A stretch of 64,000 nucleotides of DNA from Azolla caroliniana (Eukaryota; Polypodiophyta). This document shows positions 53,228-61,236 of the stretch, piece by piece. Every line of letters starts with the position of its first letter. Within the stretch, counting starts at the first letter, position 1. A program made the position numbers and the translations under genes. The stretch lies in the NCBI GenBank assembly GCA_043228905.1, contig JBHGNT010000015.1, positions 15,066,001 to 15,130,000 on the forward strand, written 5' to 3'. The notes under the pieces are model-generated. The model searched no databases and was not told where the DNA came from. It was given only the letters and a program-made list of their open reading frames with translations.

Positions 53228-54865
53228 AATAGTGGCTCTCCGCCCACTCATCTTCCAGCGCCATGTCGTCGATGTGCGTCGTCCGCACCTCCACCGGTCT
53301 CTCCGGTTCCGTCTCACCAGATCCACAATGGAGTCGTGGAACTTCTTCTTGGCGATCCCTAGCACCTCCCGCAATGACAGCTCCACTTTGATGTCGAGGA
53401 TCCGTTCTTCTAAGACCTTTCATAGGTCCGTAGTCCTTTCTATTTCCGTCCCCAGTTGGTATCCGCCCTTCCTGGGATTATCTTGCGCGCTGGACCCGCT
53501 GGCATCGTTCCGTCGTTGCCCGAATTGGGTCTCGTACCGTTGTGAGGGCCCGGCCGCTCCGGCTTTCCCCACTCGTTTGTCTTCTACCAGAGCCTCGTAG
53601 TTCCGGCAGGCGGCTTCTACGAAGCCCGTCTTCTCCTCGACCGGGTCGCTCCACCCGGTTACTTCCCGGACCCGTCTCTCAGCGCGGTCCGCTTCGTCTT
53701 TCCTCAACCGTGCGCCGGCGAGGCCTTCCAGCATTGCCGACCAGAATCCGTCTTTGCTCTCCATTCGGGCCTCGCTGCCCCCGACCCGAATGCCGGCCGA
53801 TGCCGAATAGTGGATGGCCTCCACGTGTCGGGCCGCTACTTCTTCCATCAGTCTCTTCATACCTCCTCGCCCGTCGTTTCGGTTTAGGGCCCTTCTGGTG
53901 TCGCCGGCATGCACCCGGCCTTCCCACAAGTACACCACCCGGTTCCTCAACGCCTCTGCGAAATCGCCGCAGTCCTTCCGAATGTGGCTGACCTCGTCGC
54001 ACCACATGCACCTGTTCCCTGCTGCCGGCCGTCGGTCACGAGCCGGTTCGCCGCCTTCCCTTCGAGTTTGGGCGATCTGGAGATCCTTTATCGCCCGTGT
54101 CAACTCCTCCAGCGCTGCTCCTCCGGACGAGCCATTGACCATGCCGGTCGAAGCCGGACCGGTTTCGAGCCATTCCCGGGTTTCTTCCCTTCGCCCTTGC
54201 GGTGCCGGTTCAAGCCTCCTCGCTGTGACAGAGCCCGCACCGGCTGCCCCGTTGTCAGCCCATTCCCGTCGTTTGTCGAAACGGCCACAGACTCTCTTGA
54301 CCGCAGCCCAGTCGGTCGTCAGCCCGTCTTCGGTTTCCAGCAAGGAGCCGACTTGATCCCGGTCCCGCTCGTCCACCGACCTGACGAACAGTAGGACCCG
54401 GCTCGTATCCAGAACGGTTCGGTCAAGCGCCGAAAGGCGCGCAAAGCGTTCTTCGAACTCCCGGAGGAGTGCTGACGCGTTTCTTCCCTTGCCGGGGGAC
54501 TCCACCCATTCCATGAAGTCCCTTTTCGAAAGCCGGAGCGCGTCGTCCAGCCCGTATTTCTCTAGGAGTCGGCCTTCGAACTCCTCCCAGGTACGGCTCT
54601 CCGCCCGTACCTCGAGCACCTCCGCATGGATGCTCGGCATCGCCACTCGAGGGAACCCGGAAAGAAGCCTCTCTTCCAGAATGTCCCGCATCAGCATTTC
54701 TGCCCCGTAGGACGCCAAATATTTCGTGGCATCCTTTCCACTGAACCGGTCGATCGTACCGACGACCACCTGAATGGCTCTGTCGAGGGCGCCGGAGCCC
54801 TCGCGTGCGCTCAATATCTGATCCACGGCCGAAGCCATGGCCTCCGCAAGATTCGACCCTTTCAT
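53228..54865 (-). pseudogene. Gypsy-1 gag (continues into pol beyond Copia-2)
   Basis: The ATG at 54865 lies 22 bases after the primer site; the open frame upstream of it runs only through the LTR. About 480 residues follow, with capsid-like TWEEFEGRLLEKYGLDDALR, FEERFARLSALDR and DWAAVKRVCGRFDKR, and a zinc knuckle CMWCDEVSHIRKDC. Then comes GRGGMKRLMEEV. A TGA at 53420-53422 breaks the frame, which then continues in phase with VELSLREVLGIAKKKFHDSI up to the Copia-2 insertion. This arrangement suggests a single gag-pol frame. The left-edge gag at 1-1279 is a diverged relative. Confidence 0.85.
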
Positions 54866-54887
54866 CTTCTGCTCTTCTGCCGCCTCC

Positions 54888-54905
54888 TTCACGTCGGGTT
54901 CACCA
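54888..54905 (-). other. Gypsy-1 primer binding site matching tRNA-Trp
   Basis: Minus-strand TGGTGAACCCGACGTGAA, three bases from the LTR end, identical to the site at 1295-1312. Confidence 0.75.
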
Positions 54906-54908
54906 AGA

Positions 54909-55516
54909 TGTCGAGGTATTCCTCGCGGATGCGTGGAATGAGGCGGGACCTCGGGGCTCTTGTACCAAAGAGCAAGAGAGAAAGGAGAAGGGAAGAGGTC
55001 CACTAGGTGCGAGCGTAGATCCACAGGGACACGGCCCTTCGACACGAAGACGCGAGTGGGAAACCAACACAGAGAGGCACGAAGGAATGTATGTGTATAT
55101 TAACAGAGACAAACAACAAAAACCGAACAGGCCGGCGAACAGGTGCCGATGCTTGTTCGTAAATGCACAGAAAGAAAGAAGTAGGTTGGAGGTGTTGCCG
55201 GAAGCACTCGGGCATTCCTCAGAGCAGCGCGAGCCTCCCGAAACCTGCACAGAAGGAAGCTATGGAGTTTGGAAGAGAGAGAAGCCTTCGGCCCACAATC
55301 CGACAACACTTCGTCCTCTCTCACTTCGCGATCCCGCGCCCCTCCTCATCTCCCTCCTTTTATAAGCAAGGAAGGAGCCGTTTCCCATTAACTCCCTACC
55401 TACCGAATCTACCTGCCTAGGATCTTCTATGTACAACATAAGGCGCACGTGTATGAAGAGCCGGTTCCTACGCTCCGGTGCACCGATTCCGCTTGTGGAC
55501 AGTTTTCTTCACGACA
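54909..55516 (-). repeat. Gypsy-1 5' LTR (608 bp)
   Basis: It aligns along its full length with 43101-43725 apart from the 17-bp indel. Plus-strand ends are TGTCGAGG and CACGACA. Confidence 0.92.
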
Positions 55517-55885
55517 ACGAGCTTTCACACAACAAAGGCAACCAACTTGACCCAAAATCCCTGCAAAAACAACAACGACAGTGGAGGAGAGAGCTCGGTT
55601 CTCAATCCGACAGCACTTCGTCCTCTCAAAACGCGCGATCCGGTACTTAGCCCTTTTCCTCTCCTTTTAGAGCATAAGGAGACAGAGTCGTTACAGATTG
55701 TTCCATCACTTTTATTCTCTGTCCTAGCGGACAAAGATCCTATTCGATTCCCTTCCTAATGAATTTGTGCTACCTAGGATATTTACGTCGCCTACCTGTA
55801 CTTAACTATGTGAATACATCAAAACATGTGCCCGTGTGTAAGGGCCAATTTACGCACACTATCCACCGATTCCTCATAGGGACGG
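55517..55885 (-). repeat. Gypsy-2 LTR, right half
   Basis: CCGACAGCACTTCGTCCTCT, then CTCCTTTTAGAGCATAAGGA, CTACCTAGGAT and CACCGATTCC follow the same order as the U3 part of the Gypsy-1 LTR but at clearly lower identity. It continues the half at 42868-43100. The far end, at Copia-3 coding sequence, is approximate. Confidence 0.65.
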
Positions 55886-57607
55886 TTTTCTCAATGATCG
55901 CGGTGTCGACATCATTCATCTTGAGGATAAACATCCTCCCTTCTCTTCACCCACGCGCGATTATCTAGCCTTTGTCTTCAATGAAACAGTTGTGATGAGT
56001 CAACTAGCCTTGCATGCCCTGGTCAACAATTTGTCCGACCATCACCAAGTTCTTGGTGATCGTTGATACATGAAAGACGTTCTTCATTATCCCTCTCTGG
56101 CCAACATGGCTCAGAGAGACATCTCCAATATGTTCGATGGGGTGAGGAGTGTCATCGCCGGTTTCGATGACCCCAGCTATTTTGGCTTCTCAAGATAGGA
56201 GAACCATTCCTCATGGTTCGTCATGTGATTGGAAGCACCAGAATCCACATATCACACCTCGTTGGATTTCAAGGTGCTTGCCGCCATAGATTGAACCTTG
56301 TGCTTCATGATGAAGGCGGGACTCATTCCGGCTCGCTTTGAGCTTTCTGCAAAGTGTGATCTCTGACGCCTATTTGCATGAGCATGGCTCGATCCAGCTT
56401 TGTCCGAATAAACTCTATTCTTCCAACATTCACTTTCTTTCTGCCCCTTCCATCCACAATACCAACAGTTCATCACGATCTTTCTTTGCTGGCTTCCGGC
56501 GCGGCCTTGACTCCCCTTGCTCGTCGAGGGTCTGGGGCTGATGTCGGCACCATAGTATGAACCATACATACCATACGTACATTCGCATTCGCATTCACCC
56601 TCAAAGAATGATAATTACCATACTTTTGGATTAACTATTTATTATGAGGTAAATAATCCTACAAAATGAAAAAAACATTACAAAATGGGAAAAAAACAAA
56701 AAAAAACACGAGAATGTTCGAATAACATTCGCATTCGTTTTCCAACGTAGGAAAACGAATGTTATGCTAGAAGAACACGAATTTTACGTACTATGGTCGC
56801 CACCACTTCTATGCCTTCAGTCCTGCTCTTGTCAACCACCTCCATTGCGTGCCGACCCACCTCGTCCGCCACGACCATGGGGCCTATCCGCCTCCGTGTA
56901 CAATATCTTGTTGTCGACGTGCGCGCTCATCGTCACACCCACGTGGTTTTCTTCAACAAGCAACATTGATTGTAGCTCAAAGAGCGACGATGTGTTCTCT
57001 CTCATGCAGACCATCGTTCGGAATGATCCGAATCTAGAAGACAACCCTCTGAGACAGACCTGCACCATTTCATCCTCCTAGACGGTCACGTTGATGGAGG
57101 CAAGGGAGTTGCAAATCTCCTTGATCTTGGAGGTGTAGTCGGCCACCGACATGCCTCTCTATCGGACATTTCTCAGCTCTTGTTTGAATTGTGGCTTCCT
57201 AGCCCTCATGCTTGTTGCAAAGATCCTCTTCAGGTTTGTCCAAGCATCTTTCGATGTCTTGGCATCTTGGATGTAGCTAAGTGGCTAATCGCCAAGACTG
57301 GATGTGAAGCAGTACATTACTCTCCTTGCCACTTGCTCCCAAGCCGGAAAGTCCATGTGTGTCACATATGGTGCTGCATGATTCGCTCCTTCACCGTAAC
57401 TCTAGTACCCGTGCCCAAGCAAGTATTAGTGCATCTTATATGACCAAGATGAATAGTAGCTCCTATCGAGCTTTTCTGTCAGAAGTGAGTTTCCCATGCC
57501 TAAGTCCATGTTCCTGTCTTTTCTGCTCTAGAAGACGAAAGATTGTGTCTGCATTTGTTTGCGTGTCTATTGCAAATGATTCTTTTAACCCTCACGCTCT
57601 GATACCA
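55886..57607 (-). pseudogene. Copia-3 primer site, gag and protease region
   Basis: A primer site (minus TGGTATCAGAGCG from 57607) abuts the 5' LTR. Broken frames follow the Copia-1 gag: CLRGLSSRFGSFRTMVCMRE near 57050, VEENHVG near 56950 and a zinc knuckle CWYCGWKGQKESEC near 56450 (the His is Gln). The protease and following region go to about 55900, where ILKMNDVDTAI parallels the Copia-1 segment ILNTNDFGTAL. Between about 56560 and 56770 there is an AT-rich insert with repeated ATTCGCATTCG. Confidence 0.8.
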
Positions 57608-57691
57608 TGTAGAAAGATACATGTGCGGAAGCTTATGTGCGAGCATAGCCAGCTCGGTCGGACAATTGAAAGCAAACAGTTAGGAAAACAC
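57608..57691 (-). repeat. Copia-3 5' LTR, inner part
   Basis: TGTAGAAAGATACAT through GTTAGGAAAACACA matches the start of the 3' LTR at 35641. The match stops where LINE-2 begins. Confidence 0.85.
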
Positions 57692-60083
57692 AGAATTAGA
57701 ATTAAAAATTTTATCGTCCATAAAGAGGCCAGTTTTGACCTATGGGACCAGAGTATACGTGTGTTCTTGATATGTGTCTCCTTCCTAAGAAGGGGTATTC
57801 ATACATTGAAGCACAAAGTCTCTATGCGGGAATAAAGCATACACATATGAGCTCAACCTTCTAGGTGGTGTCTTAAGTATGGCACTTAAGTTATCACTCC
57901 CTCTTAGTATGTCAACATATCTTGAATGAATTGCACTATATGTCAAGCATGTGAAGTGCAAGTGACATTCATCCTCTACCATGCCTTCATTGCATACTTT
58001 ACATGTCTTCAAATTCGTTACATTTTGATACCATGATGCAACTTCAATACCTAACTTGTGAGATTGAGTGCAAAGTAATGTAAGGGCTCTACGAGCATTA
58101 GTACTCATATTGGTAATGACATAAGGTTGGATACGATCAATAGGCATTCTTGGTTTATATTGAGACCAACATTCAGGGTTGACATTTGCAATGTAGTATT
58201 CTAGCTTTGTCCTCTTAGCATCTTCCCACTTCATCCTTAATGATTCCACCAACCTTTCCTCAATCATTACATAAGGCATAGCATCGGCCAAAAGCTCTAA
58301 AAGATCATCCATACCCCATCTTCTAAACCATTTCCTTATGTCAACAACCCAACCGGATGAGAGAATCTTACTCTTATGATTCTTTTGTAGCTTACATCCA
58401 ACATTCCAAGCAAGATGTGGTAATCGCTGATTTGGCATACTCTTTACTTTTGTAATGTATTTATATTTTGGAGTGCCAATATTTATATGGGTCGAACACC
58501 TGTTTCCAAGAGCATAACCTAGTAAGAGGTAGTGCATTTAACTCCTATTGCTAAAAACATCTTTTGAATTTTCTCAATCTCATTCCATGCATTAAGAGAG
58601 ATGGTGCCACCCCATACTTCTACTCCATTATAAAGCAATACTTGAGTTACCGTGGCATTGAACAACATTAGTTTTACTTCCCATCCACAAGTATCACTTT
58701 GGTTGCATTGGTTCTCCAAAAGGTAATATGATTTCCAACCGGCTTGGAGCCTAGAATCAAAGCATGCACTGCATTTATTTGTGGCGGCTACATCAATACC
58801 AAGATATTTAAAGCTTTGAACAAATTGTATATGTTCACCTCTATATGTGAGCATAGAGTAATGATGAGGTTGGATGGTTTGCACTACCATCATTTTTGTT
58901 TTCTCCACATTCACTGCTAGTTCACTACTATGGAAAATTCTTCTAATACCCCAAGTAAATGGCGCACACTAACATGTTGCATCTATTTGGGGGCATTCAA
59001 TCCTTCTTCTCTTGCAACCTTATTCACAACTTCTTCTAATTTATCAATACATCATCCAAAGAGTGTGGGTGATAGTGGACATCCTTGTTGGACCACCATG
59101 TTACTTAAAAAGTGCTTTGAGAATCCACTATCCATTTTTAGTTGGCATTTAACTTGTTCATATAGGCGTGCAACAACAACTTGGTACTCTAATGACATGT
59201 CAATCTCTGCCATTCTATTCTAAAGCTCACTTCTTGGTACGATTTCAAAAGCTTTCTTGAAATCAACAAAACAAGAATAAAGGGTTTTTCCTGGTACTCT
59301 CTTCCATGATTACTCCCAATGTGACCAAATGATCCATAGTGGAGTGTTCTGGTCTAAATCTTGCTTGCCCAAGTGGTCTTTTTCTTGTACTTTCAACCCA
59401 TGTGCTTATCTTTTGCTCCATAATAGTGCTATATAATTTAGCAATAGTTGAGCTCATCATTATTGTACGATAATTTGATACTTGATTCTTATCTCCGGCT
59501 TTAAATATTGGTTTAATCCAATTCATAAGCCAATCATTTGGAAAACCTTGTTTTATTGCTTGCTCTATAATTGTCATTGTCCATTTTAAAAGCTCACTTG
59601 AGACGTAGGTTGCATCTACTGCTTTCCCACTCGCCATCTTCTTTATTCCCTTATTGACATCATCAATATCGATACATGTAGTGCATGGTGTTTCAATTTT
59701 CTCAACCATAGGAGTCACACCTTCATGCATATATAGGCTTTGTACATGGTCTAACATCTCTTCATTTGTAAAGTGAACTTTCACATCTTCTTTCTTACCC
59801 TTGAGTTGTCCCCATGCTAACTTTTTGGAGGTTAAACAAGTTTTTCTTTTTCATCTCTTGCATTTGGAAATATCTTCTTTTATTTCTCCTCACTACTTTC
59901 TTATATAGGTTCCATGCAACAATCTTTTCATTTTCCCCTTCTATGGACTTAAACAATTTGTGACACATCTTACATTCATCATCGAACCAAGAATTACATG
60001 GAAAATTATACATCTTATGCCCACACACATGCCTCTTAAAGTATTGATATCCAACCTTAAGGATGATATCCTTCAAATGTTGC
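57692..60083 (-). mobile_element. LINE-2: 5'-truncated LINE inside the Copia-3 5' LTR
   Basis: On the minus strand it holds the spacer after the endonuclease (60076-59795), RT fingers (DKNQVSNYRTIM), the first catalytic block CFVDFKKAFE near 59250, QQGCPLSPTLFG near 59075, the thumb (FVQSFKYLGIDVAATNKCS near 58820) and the Cys/His end (CKVCNEGMVEDECHLHFTC near 57960). The segment with YADD is missing: the sequence passes from the block after QGCPLSP to VNVEKTKMM within about 40 codons. ORF1 and endonuclease are absent, as expected from incomplete reverse transcription. The 3' end reads GCCTCTTTATGGACGATAA, like LINE-1. Confidence 0.85.
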
Positions 60084-60396
60084 CAGAGAGAGAGAGAGAG
60101 AGAGTTACGTAGACAACTACAACTTAAATTACAAAAAACTTTGTTCTACATACAAATGTGCTCAGTGCACTTTTTATACAAGCCCTAATTGAGGGCTAAC
60201 ACATACTTGTTTGCTCATTAACTGAGTCTGACACTAATTAGCCTATAATAGTAGGCCTATTTACTAAAATAGGCATTTAGGCTTCCTAACGACCTGTCGG
60301 ATTCCATTCGATTCGGGCCTACTTGATCGATCTATGTTCGATCTGGCTTTCGGCTTATTCAGTCAATCGTCCCATATCGAGCTTGTCTACTCAACA
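60084..60396 (-). repeat. Copia-3 5' LTR, outer part
   Basis: A GA-rich run, then ACAACTACAACTTAAATTAC through GAGCTTGTCTACTCAACA, matches 35750-36090. The identity to the 3' LTR is clearly lower than for Copia-1 or Copia-2. Confidence 0.88.
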
Positions 60397-60401
60397 CAAA
60401 A

Positions 60402-60560
60402 GAATGGAGGCAACAACATCGTAGCAAACTAGGTTACAAGTCAATATATACAATAACTGAACTAGGGCAACTTCCCTTTAGTCTAATTACATAAATGTCC
60501 TAAACGTAGTCTGTCCAAGTGGGACGGTGTGAATACGTCCATTATACCATGTATTCGACA
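60402..60560 (-). repeat. Copia-6 LTR, inner half, with polypurine tract
   Basis: AACTAGGTTACAAG, TAGGGCAACTTCCCTTTAG and GTGTGAATACGTCCATTATA up to TATTCGACA match the Copia-2 LTR. CTACCCCCACC at 60561 would be the polypurine tract on the minus strand. No coding part of Copia-6 follows, so the element is truncated. Confidence 0.7.
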
Positions 60561-60572
60561 CTACCCCCACCC

Positions 60573-61165
60573 TAGAAGGATTCAATTTTCAAACTTTCTT
60601 ATTTTCTAGTATTAATAGTATAAAAAGTTATGTTTTTTGGCAATGTTTCTTTTGTACACCATAGTTTGCTTTCACCCCAATACATGTTAAAGCCCATCAT
60701 ATTGTGTGCCATCTAAACCATTGTTTCCATAAGACTTAGTTCACACTCACCACAATATAAGATGGGGTGTTGGAGCACCAGTGATGAGATTAGTCAACTA
60801 TGTACACTTTGTTGTAAATAGATTCACAATATGATACAATGCTTTGCGTTCGTCACATTTGAGTATGCTTCCCACACAAACCTAACGCTTACATGAATTT
60901 CTCATAATCAACTATGTACACTTTGTTGTAAATAGATTCACAATATGATACAATGCTTTGCGTTCGTCACACTTGAGTATGCTTCCCACACAAACCTAAC
61001 ACTTACATGAATTTCTCATAATCATAGAGTGCATTCTCAATTGTGACATTCATTAGTAAAGTTCTTGAACATTGAGAGTTGCTACTCACTTTCACATCTA
61101 TTTCATGAAAATGTTACATTGTTGGTCTCATATGTCATATTTGACCTCCAAAGGCGATAATAAAT
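60573..61165 (+). mobile_element. LINE-4: 3' end fragment of the LINE family, with a 114-bp tandem duplication
   Basis: From about 60740 the sequence follows the LINE-1 3' part (GATACAATGCTTTGCGTTCG, GTAAAGTTCTTGAACATTGA, TTGACCTCCAAAGGCGATAA). A 114-bp unit is repeated in tandem (60794-60907 and 60908-61021). The first 100 bases (about 60590-60690) instead resemble 14890-14985. Confidence 0.75.
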
Positions 61166-61198
61166 TGTATTTGTCTCTTATTCTCTGTCTATCTCCCC

Positions 61199-61201
<3 letters not shown>

Positions 61202-61235
<34 letters not shown>
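61202..61235. repeat. (CA)n microsatellite
   Basis: About 17 CA units directly after the LINE-4 tail. Confidence 0.95.

Positions 61236-61236
<1 letters not shown>

Larger units (their letters stand above)
43101..55516 (-). mobile_element. Gypsy-1: Ty3/Gypsy element with fungal-like polyprotein, split by Copia-2
   Basis: LTRs at 54909-55516 (5') and 43101-43725 (3') bracket gag and pol on the minus strand; Copia-2 occupies 47760-53222. Without Copia-2 it is about 6.95 kb. The LTRs differ by one 17-bp indel and about 14 substitutions. No perfect target duplication: ACGCG/ACGAG next to the ends is the best candidate. It was inserted into the Gypsy-2 LTR within Copia-3. Motif choice (PR DHGSEINLM, RT FLDDIPIKG, IN NGKVERGH) is like the Gypsy lineage I know from basidiomycetes. 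Confidence 0.9.
35641..60396 (-). mobile_element. Copia-3: old Copia element inflated to 24.8 kb by nested insertions
   Basis: Both outer ends carry the target duplication CAAAA (35636-35640 and 60397-60401). Reading on the minus strand: 5' LTR 60396-57608 (with LINE-2 inside), primer site, gag and protease to about 55886, a gap filled by a Gypsy LTR with Gypsy-1 and Copia-2, integrase and early RT 42867-41060, a gap filled by Copia-4, then RT, RNase H and C-terminal extension to 36091, and 3' LTR 36090-35641. The coding parts match Copia-1 in order, so the insertions can be removed on paper to give one element. All its frames are broken. Confidence 0.9.

Noticed and set aside
43096-55521. 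A perfect 5-bp target duplication for Gypsy-1
   Set aside because: The bases next to the LTR ends are CGCGG and ACGAG; only an imperfect ACGCG/ACGAG match one base in is possible.
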